Assembly (NCBI GenBank): GCA_036489975.1
Contig: DASXES010000008.1
Span: 13,738 to 77,737 of the forward strand
Direction of reading: 5' to 3'
From: Roseiarcus sp036489975
GTDB lineage: Bacteria; Pseudomonadota; Alphaproteobacteria; Rhizobiales; Beijerinckiaceae
Length of the DNA: 64,000 nucleotides
Positions 8,087 to 17,304 of this stretch are shown here, in pieces. Below the pieces are notes generated by a model. It made no database searches, was not told where the DNA came from, and was given only the letters and a program-made list of their open reading frames with translations. Position 1 is the first letter of the stretch. Each line of letters starts with the position of its first letter. Made by a program: the position numbers and the translations under genes.

Positions 8087-8478
8087 TGATGCATTACCCC
8101 ATCGCGATCGAGTCTCGGACTGATCAAACCGTATATGGCGTCGTCGTTCCCGATCTGCCCGGTTGTTTCTCAGCCGGAGACACGCTGGAAGAGGCGATCG
8201 CGGGGGCGGAAGAGGCGTCGTTGGCCTGGATTGAAGCCGCGCTTGACGCTGGCGATCCGATTCCGCAACCCTCCCCGCTTGAGGCGATCCGCGCGAAGCC
8301 GGAATTTACCGGCTGGATTCTTTCGCTCGTCACTGTCGATCCGGCTGTTCTCGATGACAGTGTCGCGCGCGTCAACATAACCCTACCGCGGCGGGTGCTG
8401 CGGCGCCTCGATAACGAAGCGCGCGCTGCAGGCGAGACGCGATCAGGCTATATCGCGAAGCTTGCCATCGAACACTGA
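8086..8478 (+). CDS. hicB: HicB antitoxin
   Basis: A 130-residue antitoxin with an N-terminal degraded-RNase-H-like fold (YPIAIESR, then YGVVVPDLPGCFSAGDTLEEA) and a C-terminal ribbon-helix-helix segment (ARVNITLPRRVLRRLDNEA...SGYIAKLA). The first binds HicA, the second DNA. Two consecutive ATGs (8086, 8089) are possible starts. The longer frame open from 7870 overlaps all of hicA and is rejected. Confidence 0.92.
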   Translation: MMHYPIAIESRTDQTVYGVVVPDLPGCFSAGDTLEEAIAGAEEASLAWIEAALDAGDPIPQPSPLEAIRAKPEFTGWILSLVTVDPAVLDDSVARVNITLPRRVLRRLDNEARAAGETRSGYIAKLAIEH

Positions 8479-8669
8479 CAACGGACGGTCTGGATACGGA
8501 GGCTCGCCGCCTGTCTCAGGCACCGCATATATAACTAAATTAGAACGTTTAATTTCCTTCCAAACCGCTGGTTGGGGGGTGACTCGCTAATGGCGCCGCA
8601 AGTCATTGGAATCGCTCAAAACAGACTCGTAAAGGCCGGCCGCCTGCCTTGACCTCGGGCGCGCGCCAC

Positions 8670-9989
8670 TCAACCCCCAAACCGCACCGCCTCGCCCATC
8701 GACGGCGCGGTGAGTTCGCCCTCCCACATCACGCGGCGGCCACGCACGATCGTTCCGACCGGCCAGCCGGTCACGGTCTTTCCGTCGTAAGGCGTCCAGC
8801 GCGAGCGCGAGGCGATCCAGGAGTCTTGGATCGTTGCGCGGCGCTTCATGTCGATAATGGTGAAGTCGGCGTCGTAGCCGGCCGCGATGCGGCCCTTGGC
8901 CAAAATGCCGAACAGGCGCTGCGGGCCGGCGCTGGTGAGGTCGACCAGGCGCTGAAGACTGAGCCGGCCAGCGTTCACATGGTCGAGCATGATCGGCACG
9001 AGCGTCTGCACGCCGGTCATGCCCGACGGGCTTTCGGGATAAGCCTTGGCTTTCTCTTCCAGCGTATGGGGCGCATGGTCGGAGCCGAGCACGTCGACGA
9101 TTCCCTGCTCGAGTCCACGCCAGATCGCCTCGCGATGGCCGGGGCCCCGGACCGGCGGGTTCATCTGCATTTTCGTGGCTAGGCGCGGATAGTCCTCGGC
9201 GGAGAGGGTCAGGTGATGGGGCGTCGCCTCGCAGCTCGCGACATCCTTGGCGCTCGCCAGAAACGCCATTTCCTCGCGCGTCGTGATGTGCAGCACATGC
9301 ACCTGGGCGCGCGCCTCGCGCGCCAGGCGAACGAGCCGTTCGGTCGAGCGCAAAGCCGTGATCTCGTCGCGCCAGAGCGGATGCGAGGACGGATCGCCGG
9401 CGACGCGCAAATGTTTGCGCTCGTTCAGGCGCGCTTCGTCCTCGCTGTGGAAAGCCGCGCGGCGGCGAATCGCCTTCAGGATCGCCAGCACGCCTTCGTC
9501 GTCGGCGACCAGCAGGCGCCCGGTCGAGGAGCCCATGAACACCTTGATCCCCGCCGCGCCGGGCAGCCGCTCGAGATCGGGAATGTCGGCGACATTGTCA
9601 TGCGTGCCCCCGACCCAGAAGGCGAAGTCGCAATGCATGCGGCCCTTCGCGCGGGCGAGCTTGTCGGCGAGCGCGTCGGCGCTTGTGGTCAGCGGATCGG
9701 TGTTGGGCATTTCGAATACGGCGGTCACGCCGCCGAGAGCCGCCGCGCGCGACCCGGTCTCCAGGTCCTCCTTATGAACGAGGCCCGGCTCGCGAAAATG
9801 AACCTGCGAATCGATGATTCCGGGCAGAATATGCAGGCCGCGGCAATCGATCCGTTCGCCCGCCGCGGCGCCGCTGAGCGCGCCGATCTCGGCGATTCGC
9901 CCGTCAAGAACGCCAATGTCGCGCTCGCCGGCGCCGTCCTGATTGACCACGATCCCGTTGGTGAGCACGCAATCGAAACCCGGCGGCAT
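8670..9989 (-). CDS. Dihydroorotase-like amidohydrolase
   Basis: A 439-residue amidohydrolase of the dihydroorotase/allantoinase type. Metal-site motifs are mostly present: IDSQVHFREPG near residue 60, the carboxylated Lys in GIKVFMGSS, His in AAFHSEDE, His in VHVLHITT and Asp in VLGSDHAPHT. The first His of the usual HxH pair is Gln (SQVHFREP), which would remove one zinc ligand. It may therefore be a dihydroorotase variant with altered metal use or an enzyme with another cyclic-amide substrate. Divergent from the ygfZ gene; no pyr genes are adjacent. Confidence 0.85.
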   Translation of the reverse strand: MPPGFDCVLTNGIVVNQDGAGERDIGVLDGRIAEIGALSGAAAGERIDCRGLHILPGIIDSQVHFREPGLVHKEDLETGSRAAALGGVTAVFEMPNTDPLTTSADALADKLARAKGRMHCDFAFWVGGTHDNVADIPDLERLPGAAGIKVFMGSSTGRLLVADDEGVLAILKAIRRRAAFHSEDEARLNERKHLRVAGDPSSHPLWRDEITALRSTERLVRLAREARAQVHVLHITTREEMAFLASAKDVASCEATPHHLTLSAEDYPRLATKMQMNPPVRGPGHREAIWRGLEQGIVDVLGSDHAPHTLEEKAKAYPESPSGMTGVQTLVPIMLDHVNAGRLSLQRLVDLTSAGPQRLFGILAKGRIAAGYDADFTIIDMKRRATIQDSWIASRSRWTPYDGKTVTGWPVGTIVRGRRVMWEGELTAPSMGEAVRFGG

Positions 9990-10065
9990 GGCGGCCCTTT
10001 CTTGCAGTGGCTGAAAAGCGGCCTATTTGACAGTCTCCGCCCTTGCAAGCGACCGGAGCTTCCCC

Positions 10066-10896
10066 ATGCACAAGAAAGCCGCCACGCTCGAGGATCGCGG
10101 CGTTATCTCCGTGAGCGGGGCGGACGCGACCGTCTTTCTGCAGGGCCTTTTGACCAACGACGTCGAACGGCTCGAGCCCGGCGAGGCGCGCTACGCGGCG
10201 CTGCTGACGCCGCAAGGCAAGATCCTGTTCGACATGATCGTCGCGCGCGCGCCCGGCGACGAGCGCTCCTATTTCATCGACTGCGCGGCGGCGCAAGCCG
10301 CTGATCTCGCCAGGCGGCTCGGTTTCTACAAGCTGCGCGCCAAGGTCGTGATCGCCGATGAGAGCGCCGTTCGCGCCGTCGCCGCCTTCTGGGGCGACGA
10401 GCGCCCGGGGGTGGCCGAGGGCCTTCTCTACGCCGATCCGCGCGACTCGCGCTTAGGGTGGCGCGCGATCCTGCCGCGCCCGGTCGCGGCGGCGGTTGGA
10501 ACGGAGCACGCGCACGAATACGAGGGCCTGCGCATCGCCGTCTGCGCGCCCAAGGGCGGCCTCGACTTCGCCTATGGCGACGCCTTCCCGCACGACGCCA
10601 ATTTCGATCTTCTGAACGGCGTCGATTTCGACAAGGGCTGCTACGTCGGCCAGGAGGTCGTCTCGCGCATGAAGCACCGCGGAACGGCGCGCAAGCGGGT
10701 GGCGCGGGTCAAGCTCGGCGGCCCAGCGCCCGCGCCCGGCACGCCGGTCCTCGACCGCGAACTTAGCGTCGGCGCGCTCGGATCATCCTCGGGACGCGAA
10801 GCGCTGGCGCTTCTCAGGCTCGACCGCGCCGAAGAGGCGCGGGCGGCGGGGCGGACCTTGAGCGCGGGCGGCGTCGGGCTCACGCTCGCGGATTAA
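10066..10896 (+). CDS. ygfZ: YgfZ/GcvT-like folate-binding protein
   Basis: A 276-residue tetrahydrofolate-binding protein of the YgfZ (IBA57-like) family, which supports Fe-S cluster assembly and repair. The signature KGCYVGQEVVSRMKHRG is intact, including the conserved Cys. N-terminal GcvT-like sequence (FLQGLLTNDVERL, then YAALLTPQGKILFD) is typical. The ATG at 10066 is used because MHKK leads straight into conserved sequence. Confidence 0.92.
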   Translation: MHKKAATLEDRGVISVSGADATVFLQGLLTNDVERLEPGEARYAALLTPQGKILFDMIVARAPGDERSYFIDCAAAQAADLARRLGFYKLRAKVVIADESAVRAVAAFWGDERPGVAEGLLYADPRDSRLGWRAILPRPVAAAVGTEHAHEYEGLRIAVCAPKGGLDFAYGDAFPHDANFDLLNGVDFDKGCYVGQEVVSRMKHRGTARKRVARVKLGGPAPAPGTPVLDRELSVGALGSSSGREALALLRLDRAEEARAAGRTLSAGGVGLTLAD

Positions 10897-11100
10897 GCCA
10901 GCGACCCGGGACCGCCCGCGACGTCGATCGCGTTCACGCGGGTTTCGCGCGGCTCTCCGCGCGGGCGCGGGAAGCGCGTATCCGTTCGGGGCGCGCATTA
11001 GTATGAAGAATAGTCTTGACCCGCTTCCGCGCCCTCAGTACGAAATTCGCACCGGACGCTAGGTGCTGAAGCGCAAAGTCGGCCGCAACGGAGGAAACGT

Positions 11101-12048
11101 ATGAAAAGACTCATTCTCGCGGGTGTCGCTGTCAGCGCCCTGTCCGCTTTCGCGACCGGCGCTCAAGCCGCCGACAAGCCGACGCTGGCGTTCGTCGTCA
11201 ATGGTGCGTCCGACTTCTGGAAGGCTGCCGGCGCCGGCGTCGCCGCGGCGCAGAAGGAACTGCCCGATTTCAAGATGGAGATTGAATACCCGGCGCAGGC
11301 TACTGTGGCGTCGCAGCAAACGCTGATGGACAATCTGGCGGCCGCGGGCGTCAAGGCGATCATGGTGTCCGCTGTCGATCCGAAGGCGACCAATGTTCTC
11401 GACAAGATCGCCGGCGAAACGGATTTATTTACCACCGATTCCGATGCGCCCCAAAGCAAGCGTATCGCCTATATCGGTTCGTCCAACGTCCTCGCCGGCA
11501 ACCAGGCCGGAGAGATCGCCAAGAAGGCGATGCCCAAGGGCGGCAAATGCATGGGCTTTGTCGGTCTGCTCGACGCCGCCAACTTCACGGAGCGCGCTGA
11601 AGGCTTCAAGGAAGGCATCAAGGGCTCGGGCATCACGCTCGTCGACACCCGTAGCGACGGCATCGACCAGGCCCGCGCCAAGAGCAATGTTTCGGACGTG
11701 CTGACCGCCGATCCCAGCATCAATTGCCTGGTCGGTTTCTACTCCTACAACACGCCCCAGATCTATGCAGCGGTCAAGGAAGCGGGCCAACTGGGCAAGA
11801 TCACCATCGTCGGGTTCGATGATGACCCGGTCACGCTCGGCGGGGTCAAGGAAGGCACCATTGCCGGAACCGTTGTCCAGCAGCCCTTCGAGTGGGCCTA
11901 TCAGGGCATGAAGTTGATGGCGGCCTACATCAAGGGCGACAAGTCAGGCATTCCGGCCAACCATCTTATCATCATCCCCACCAAGATCGTGACCAAGGAC
12001 ACGGTCGACGCCTATGAAGCCAATTTGAAGAAGATGCAGGGCAAGTAA
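11101..12048 (+). CDS. Sugar ABC transporter substrate-binding protein (RbsB-like)
   Basis: A 315-residue periplasmic binding protein with a signal peptide (MKRLILAGVAVSALSAF...AQA) followed by a type I fold: LAFVVNGASDFWKAAGAGV, then IMVSAVDP, then GFDDDP in the hinge/ligand region. This resembles ribose, xylose or allose-binding proteins; the sugar cannot be read from sequence. A clear GGAGGAAAC site precedes the ATG. It heads an operon with an ATPase (130-base gap) and a permease. Confidence 0.93.
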   Translation: MKRLILAGVAVSALSAFATGAQAADKPTLAFVVNGASDFWKAAGAGVAAAQKELPDFKMEIEYPAQATVASQQTLMDNLAAAGVKAIMVSAVDPKATNVLDKIAGETDLFTTDSDAPQSKRIAYIGSSNVLAGNQAGEIAKKAMPKGGKCMGFVGLLDAANFTERAEGFKEGIKGSGITLVDTRSDGIDQARAKSNVSDVLTADPSINCLVGFYSYNTPQIYAAVKEAGQLGKITIVGFDDDPVTLGGVKEGTIAGTVVQQPFEWAYQGMKLMAAYIKGDKSGIPANHLIIIPTKIVTKDTVDAYEANLKKMQGK

Positions 12049-12178
12049 GCGACCTAAGACGCTTTTCCTTGTTCCCAGCTTTGGGCGAACCGGGAATCTT
12101 TCGTCTTGTCGACGGCGCCCGGGGAGCGGCTTTATCTTATTGCCGCATCTCCGGGCGCCTGCCTGTTCCCGAGCGATC

Positions 12179-13735
12179 ATGAAAAGTCCAGAGCCTCACT
12201 CCAGCGGCGCCGAGGCGCCGGCGCCATTCCTCACGCTGACCGATGTGCGCAAGAGCTATTCCGGAGTTCAGGCGCTGAGCGGGCTTTCCATGCAGGTGTC
12301 GCGGGGCGAAGTGATCGGCCTCGTGGGCGAGAACGGGGCGGGCAAGTCCACGCTGATGAAGATCTTGGGCGGCGTGATCGCCCCCGATGGCGGTGAGATC
12401 GCGATAGACGGCGTCGCCCATAATGCGCTCTCGGTTGCGGACAGCATGGGCGCGGGCATCGCCTTCGTGCACCAGGAACTCAATCTATTCGACAATCTCG
12501 ATGTCGCCGGAAACGTCTTCATTGGACGCGAGCCGCTGTGCTGGGGCTGGATGCGGTTCGTCGACCGAGGCCTCCAGCGCGCAAAGGTGGCGCCGCTCCT
12601 CGAACGGCTTGGCGCCAACTTCAAGCCCGATACACCGGTCGCCAGCCTGTCACTGGCGCAACAGCAGATGGTCGAGATCGCCAAGGCGCTTTCGGTGGAG
12701 GCGCGGCTGGTCATTCTCGATGAACCAACCTCGAGCCTCCCGCTGGCGGAAACCGACAAGCTTCTCGACATCATCGCCGGCCTCAAGGCGGAGGGAATCG
12801 CGGTCATCTTCATTTCGCACCGGCTCCATGAAATCGAACAAGCTGCCGACCGGGTCATCGCGTTGCGCGACGGGAAACTGGCAGGGACTCTCGACAAGGC
12901 CGAGATTTCCCATGACCGCATGGTCAAGCTGATGATCGGGCGCGACCTCAAGGCGCGCACGGGAGGACCGAAGGCCGGGCCGGGCAAGGTCAGGCTCGCG
13001 GCCCGAGCCGTGCAGACCAGCACCTACCCGCTGCGCCCAGTCAGCCTGGAGTTGCGCGAAAGGGAGATTCTTGGGCTGGCGGGCCTCGTTGGGGCGGGCC
13101 GCACGGAACTGGCCCGGGCCTTGTTCGGCATCGATCCGATTCTGGGCGGAAAACTGGAAATCGATGGGGCGCCCGTCACGCTCTCGTCTGCCGCCGACGC
13201 CGTGGCGCACGGCATATTTCTTGTGCCGGAGGACCGCAAGGGCGCGGGCATCCTGCTTGGCCTGCCGATCGTCGAGAATATTTCACTCCCGAACCTGGAA
13301 GCCTATGCGAGGGGCTTTCTGGTGTCGCCGCGCATGGAGGCGGCGACCGCGGAAATCCAGCGCGTCAATCTGGCGATCAAGACGCCGTCGGTGACGACCC
13401 TCGCCAGTTCGCTTTCAGGGGGCAACCAGCAGAAAGTGGTGCTGGCCAAGTGGCTGGCCATGGCGCCCAAGGTCATGATCATGGACGAGCCGACGCGCGG
13501 CATCGACGTCGGGACAAAGGCCGAAATCTATCGCCTGATGCGCGAACTTGCGGATTCCGGGGTCGCGGTGCTGATGATTTCGAGCGACATGGAAGAGGTG
13601 ATCGGGGTGTCCGATCGCATCGCCGTCATGCACGAGGGCGCGATCTCGGGCATTCTCGAGCCCGCGCAATTCAGCGAGGAGAACGTTCTGCTTCTCGCGG
13701 TGGGCAAAACTGCAAACCTGGCAGGAACCGCATGA
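12179..13735 (+). CDS. Sugar ABC transporter ATP-binding protein (RbsA-like)
   Basis: A 518-residue double-ABC ATPase. The first domain has GENGAGKST (about residue 53), LSLAQQQMVEIAKAL and LVILDEPTSSL; the second has the degenerate Walker A GLVGAGRTE typical of RbsA/XylG proteins, then LSGGNQQKVVLAKWL and IMDEPTRGID. The ATG at 12179 is preferred over the in-frame 12140. The stop overlaps the permease start (ATGA). It powers uptake of the sugar bound by the upstream protein. Confidence 0.93.
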   Translation: MKSPEPHSSGAEAPAPFLTLTDVRKSYSGVQALSGLSMQVSRGEVIGLVGENGAGKSTLMKILGGVIAPDGGEIAIDGVAHNALSVADSMGAGIAFVHQELNLFDNLDVAGNVFIGREPLCWGWMRFVDRGLQRAKVAPLLERLGANFKPDTPVASLSLAQQQMVEIAKALSVEARLVILDEPTSSLPLAETDKLLDIIAGLKAEGIAVIFISHRLHEIEQAADRVIALRDGKLAGTLDKAEISHDRMVKLMIGRDLKARTGGPKAGPGKVRLAARAVQTSTYPLRPVSLELREREILGLAGLVGAGRTELARALFGIDPILGGKLEIDGAPVTLSSAADAVAHGIFLVPEDRKGAGILLGLPIVENISLPNLEAYARGFLVSPRMEAATAEIQRVNLAIKTPSVTTLASSLSGGNQQKVVLAKWLAMAPKVMIMDEPTRGIDVGTKAEIYRLMRELADSGVAVLMISSDMEEVIGVSDRIAVMHEGAISGILEPAQFSEENVLLLAVGKTANLAGTA

Positions 13736-14718
13736 CCAAAAAAGACTTTGGTCTTCTCATTCTCATCTTGGCGGTTGGGGTGGTCGTGACCATCCTCAAC
13801 CCACGGTTCCTGTTGCCGATCAACCTCTCCAACACCTCGAACCTCGTCGGCATGTTCGGCCTGTCCGCGATCGGGCAGGCTTTCGTCATCATTACCGGGG
13901 GCATCGAATTGTCGGTCGGCTCGATGATCGGGCTGGTCGGGGTGCTGTTCGTCGACTTCGTCGCGGTGAGGGGCGTCCCCTGGCCGGCGGCGGTGGCGCT
14001 CATGCTCGCGCTAGCGGTCGTGGTCGGGCTCGTCCACGGCCTCCTGATCACCAAGCTCAAGCTGCAGCCGTTCATCGTGACCCTGTGCGGCTTATTGTTC
14101 TATCGCGGGATCGCACGGTTCTACACGCAGGACGCCACGGCCGGTTTTGCCTTCGGGCAGAACTTTCCGACTCTCGACTGGCTGACGTCGGGCAAGATCT
14201 ATGGCGTTCCGATCACCTTCGTCGCCTTGCTGGTCGTCGCGTTCGTCATGTGGTTCGTGCTGCACCGATCCGTCTTCGGCCGCCATCTTTACGCCGTGGG
14301 CAAAAACGAGGAAGCGGCGCGCTTTTCGGGGATCCGGACCGATCGGATCATCATCTGGGCCTATGTCATCTGCCAGGTGCTCACCGCGATCGCGGCGATC
14401 TATTTCGCCATGTATACGCGCTCGATCTCGCCGTCTTCGCAGGGTAATTTCTACGAGCTTTACGCGATCGCCGCAGCCGTGCTCGGCGGTTGCTCGCTGT
14501 TCGGCGGCGAAGGTTCGCTGATCGGCGTCGTTCTCGGGGTCGTGCTGTTGCAGGAACTCCAGAATCTCGTGAACCTGCTCGGCATCCCCTCTTCGCTCAA
14601 CTACGCGGTGATGGGGGGCGTCATCCTCATCGGCGTCATCCTGGACCAGCAGCTGGGAAGGTTCCAGGCGCGCCGGCAGGCTGCCGAACTGGCCCGCAGG
14701 GGCGCCGAAACCGCCTGA
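13732..14718 (+). CDS. Sugar ABC transporter permease (RbsC-like)
   Basis: A 328-residue integral membrane protein with about nine hydrophobic segments starting at residue 6. RbsC/AraH-family features: AFVIITGGIELSVGSMIGL, GLLITKLKLQPFIVTL and VGKNEEAARFSGI (the cytoplasmic coupling loop). The start at 13732 is inside the ATPase stop; a longer open frame from 13450 lies within the ATPase gene and is not real. It probably works as a homodimer with the double ATPase. Confidence 0.93.
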   Translation: MTKKDFGLLILILAVGVVVTILNPRFLLPINLSNTSNLVGMFGLSAIGQAFVIITGGIELSVGSMIGLVGVLFVDFVAVRGVPWPAAVALMLALAVVVGLVHGLLITKLKLQPFIVTLCGLLFYRGIARFYTQDATAGFAFGQNFPTLDWLTSGKIYGVPITFVALLVVAFVMWFVLHRSVFGRHLYAVGKNEEAARFSGIRTDRIIIWAYVICQVLTAIAAIYFAMYTRSISPSSQGNFYELYAIAAAVLGGCSLFGGEGSLIGVVLGVVLLQELQNLVNLLGIPSSLNYAVMGGVILIGVILDQQLGRFQARRQAAELARRGAETA

Positions 14719-14833
14719 GCCGCCGCGACAGTCCGCCATGGCGATGTGAATCATTCGCGGTTACATTCGCGGACCGGCCCGGGAGATCGCCGATTCGCAA
14801 CCGCGCCGCCTTCGGGGCAAGGGAGTCCGGCCC

Positions 14834-15874
14834 ATGATTCAGGGAGCGAGCATCGTCGCTCTGGTGCTTGTCGCCTTCGTGGTCCTCACCGTCCTCATGG
14901 GCGTGCGCCAGGTGCCGCAGGGCTACAATTACACCGTCGAGCGGTTCGGCCGCTATCACAAGACCCTGACCCCCGGTCTCGGAGTCATCTTTCCGTATAT
15001 CGACTCCGTCGGCCGCAAGCTCAACGTCATGGAGCAGGTCATGGATGTCCCGAGCCAGGAAATCATCACCAAGGACAACGCGACCGTGACGGTGGACGGG
15101 GTCGCCTTCTATCAGGTGCTTGACGCACGACGGGCGGCCTACGAGATCTCCGATCTTCAGTCCGCCCTGCGCAACATCGTCATGACCAATGTGCGCACCG
15201 TCATGGGTTCGATGGACCTGGACCAATTGCTCTCCCATCGCGACGAAATCAACGCGCGGCTTTTGACGGTGATCGACGCCGCCTCGGAGCCCTGGGGGAT
15301 CAAGGTCACGCGCGTCGAGATCAAGGACATCGTGCCGCCCAGAGACCTTGTGGACGCGATGGGGCGGCAGATGAAGGCCGAGCGCGAGAAGCGCGCGGTG
15401 ATCCTTGAAGCCGAAGGCATGCGGCAGTCCGACATCACTCGCGCCGAGGGCCGCAAGGCGGCGCTCGTGCTCGAAGCCGAAGGCCGGCGCGACGCGGCGT
15501 TCCGCGCTGCTGAGGCGGTCGAGCGAACCGCCGCGGCGGAAGCGGAGGCGACTCGGGTGATCAGCGAGGCGACCGCCAATGGCGACGTGGTGGCGGTGAA
15601 CTTTCTGATCGCGGACAAATATATCGCCGCCCTTCACGCGCTTGCCCAATCGCCCAACCAGAAGCTCGTGATCGTGCCGATGGAATTGAGCTCGCTTGCC
15701 GGCACGCTTGGGGGATTGAGCCAGATCGCCGCGAGCGCCATGAGCGCGGAAACTGTCGCAGCCCCGCGGCCGCGTCCCTCCGGGTCCGTGCCGAACACGG
15801 CCGCGACAAGCTCGCCGCCGCCTTCGCCCTGGCAAGGGCCTGAGAACGCGCCTCAGGGCGGCGCTTCTTCTTAA
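14834..15874 (+). CDS. SPFH/band 7 (stomatin-like) protein
   Basis: A 346-residue membrane-anchored protein: one N-terminal TM segment (IVALVLVAFVVLTVLMGV), then the band 7 domain (RFGRYHKTLTPGLGVIFPYID and onwards, about 30-200), then an Ala/Glu-rich coiled coil (220-280) and a Pro/Ser-rich tail. Such proteins form oligomers and pair with NfeD proteins, exactly as here, with 23 bases to the next gene. Role in membrane microdomains or protein quality control is inferred from the family. Confidence 0.93.
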   Translation: MIQGASIVALVLVAFVVLTVLMGVRQVPQGYNYTVERFGRYHKTLTPGLGVIFPYIDSVGRKLNVMEQVMDVPSQEIITKDNATVTVDGVAFYQVLDARRAAYEISDLQSALRNIVMTNVRTVMGSMDLDQLLSHRDEINARLLTVIDAASEPWGIKVTRVEIKDIVPPRDLVDAMGRQMKAEREKRAVILEAEGMRQSDITRAEGRKAALVLEAEGRRDAAFRAAEAVERTAAAEAEATRVISEATANGDVVAVNFLIADKYIAALHALAQSPNQKLVIVPMELSSLAGTLGGLSQIAASAMSAETVAAPRPRPSGSVPNTAATSSPPPSPWQGPENAPQGGASS

Positions 15875-15897
15875 AGGAGGATCACGCGGAGCCCGCG

Positions 15898-16350
15898 ATG
15901 GACACCCTCCTCGAACCGGCCCATTTCGTTGCGCTTGCGTGGCTCGTCGCCGGGCTCGTTCTCAGCGCGATCGAGACGCTTGCGCCGGGCGCTTTCTTCA
16001 TCTGGTTCGGCGCCGCCGCGGCGATCGTCGGCGCCGTCGCGTGGTTCGCGCCCATGGGCTTCGTCGCGCAGCTCGTTCTGTTCGCCATACTGGTGGCGGC
16101 GCTGGTCCTTGTCGGACGGCGGGTCTACGGGTCGCGCGGCCAGGGGCCCGGGCCCCTGCCGCAAAGCCGCGCGCACGCCATGGTCGGGGCCGACTTCTTC
16201 CTCGAAGAAGCGATCGCGCGCGGCTATGGGCGCATCCGGGTCGGGGACAGTTCCTGGCGCGTCGCCGGCGCCGATTGTCCGGCGGGGGCGAGGGTCCGGG
16301 TGGTTGCGGTAGAGGACGGATCTCTTCTGCGGGTCGAGCGGGTCGCGTGA
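15898..16350 (+). CDS. NfeD family protein
   Basis: A 150-residue short-form NfeD: three closely spaced hydrophobic segments (residues about 10-80, including GAFFIWFGAAAAIVGAVAW) followed by a soluble OB-fold domain (residues 90-150; MVGADFFLEEAI, RIRVGDSSWRV, LRVERV). It is the standard partner of the stomatin-like protein upstream. Convergent with the UspA gene, 22 bases apart. Confidence 0.92.
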   Translation: MDTLLEPAHFVALAWLVAGLVLSAIETLAPGAFFIWFGAAAAIVGAVAWFAPMGFVAQLVLFAILVAALVLVGRRVYGSRGQGPGPLPQSRAHAMVGADFFLEEAIARGYGRIRVGDSSWRVAGADCPAGARVRVVAVEDGSLLRVERVA

Positions 16351-16372
16351 GCTCACGCGGGGTCGGCGTGGA

Positions 16373-16810
16373 TCAGCGGTAGACCAGCACCGGAATGGTC
16401 GAGTGCGTCAGCACCTTCGACGTCTCGCTGCCCAAGAGCAGCGCCGAGAGTCCGCGCCGCCCGTGCGAGGCCATGACGATGAGGTCGCAGCCCTGCGCAT
16501 GCGCGGCGTCGATGATGGCGCGAAACGGCTGGTCGTGAATCTCGCGAATTGTCTCGACCGGCACGCCCGCCGCCTGTCCCGCCATCCTCACCTGCTCCAT
16601 CGCCCTCTCGGACAGGCCGCGCGAAGCCTCCTCGTAATCCCCCTGGTCGAGCGGGAACAGAACCGCGTCCACCGGCGGAGAGCGATAGGGCTCGCTCACC
16701 GTGATCGACGTCACTTTCGCGCTCGTCTCCCTGGCGAGTTGCACGCCGTAGAGGACCGCCTTGCGCGACAGGTCCGACCCATCCGTCGGAATGAGAATGT
16801 GCTTGAACAT
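16373..16810 (-). CDS. Universal stress protein (UspA family)
   Basis: A 145-residue single-domain UspA protein. It begins MFKHILIPTDGSDLSRKAV and ends with the ATP-binding motif region VMASHGRRGLSALLLGSETSKVLTHS (GxxG-9-GS pattern visible), so it is of the ATP-binding type. Located 12 bases after the GlsB-like membrane protein on the same strand; joint stress-induced transcription is likely. Confidence 0.93.
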   Translation of the reverse strand: MFKHILIPTDGSDLSRKAVLYGVQLARETSAKVTSITVSEPYRSPPVDAVLFPLDQGDYEEASRGLSERAMEQVRMAGQAAGVPVETIREIHDQPFRAIIDAAHAQGCDLIVMASHGRRGLSALLLGSETSKVLTHSTIPVLVYR

Positions 16811-16822
16811 GAAATCTCCCCG

Positions 16823-17101
16823 CTATCGGGCGCCGCCCCATCCGCTCGCCCCGACCGAGCGCAGAACAATCAGAAGGATGACGGCCCCGATCGCCGCGTC
16901 GACTACCATGCCCGTGAGGCCGCTCCAAAAATGCAGATTGAGCCGCGGCACAAGCCAGTCGCCGATCAGCGCCCCGACCACGCCCACCGCCGCGTCGCCG
17001 ACAAGACCAAGACCATTGCCGCGCAGGACCTTGCCGATCAGCCATCCGGCGACGACGCCGACAACCAAAATGACGATGATGCGCTCGTCCGAAAAACGCA
17101 C
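16823..17101 (-). CDS. GlsB/YeaQ/YmgE family stress membrane protein
   Basis: A 92-residue protein with three Gly-rich hydrophobic segments (IIVILVVGVVAGWLIGKVL, then VGDAAVGVVGALIGDWLV, then VDAAIGAVILLIVLRSV). This matches the transglycosylase-associated/GlsB family of small stress-response membrane proteins. The start is GTG at 17101; a GGAGG site lies 8-9 bases upstream and there is no better ATG. Followed by the UspA gene. Confidence 0.87.
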   Translation of the reverse strand: MRFSDERIIVILVVGVVAGWLIGKVLRGNGLGLVGDAAVGVVGALIGDWLVPRLNLHFWSGLTGMVVDAAIGAVILLIVLRSVGASGWGGAR

Positions 17102-17162
17102 TGTGATTCCCTCCGAGGAACCTAACTCATTATACGCGGGTTAACGGAAGCTAAAGGCGCAG

Positions 17163-17214
17163 GCCCGCGGCTTGTGCCCGCAGCTTGCGCCCACAGCTTG
17201 TCGCCACAGTTGCG
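17163..17214. repeat. Four imperfect 13-base tandem repeats
   Basis: Consecutive units GCCCGCGGCTTGT, GCCCGCAGCTTGC, GCCCACAGCTTGT and CGCCACAGTTGCG, with no spacers, in the divergent region between the GlsB-like gene and sodB. Could be replication slippage or a regulator-binding array upstream of sodB. Confidence 0.6.
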
Positions 17215-17304
17215 GCGCCTGCTGCGGGCGGCTAAATCTGGCCCCACGGGGTCATCACAATGCGGATTTCCGCTCTCGCCCCTAACCTCCCAAGGAGCCA
17301 TCTC

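Noticed and set aside
17163..17214. CRISPR-like array
   Set aside because: Units are 13 bases, imperfect and contiguous, with no spacers and no cas genes nearby.
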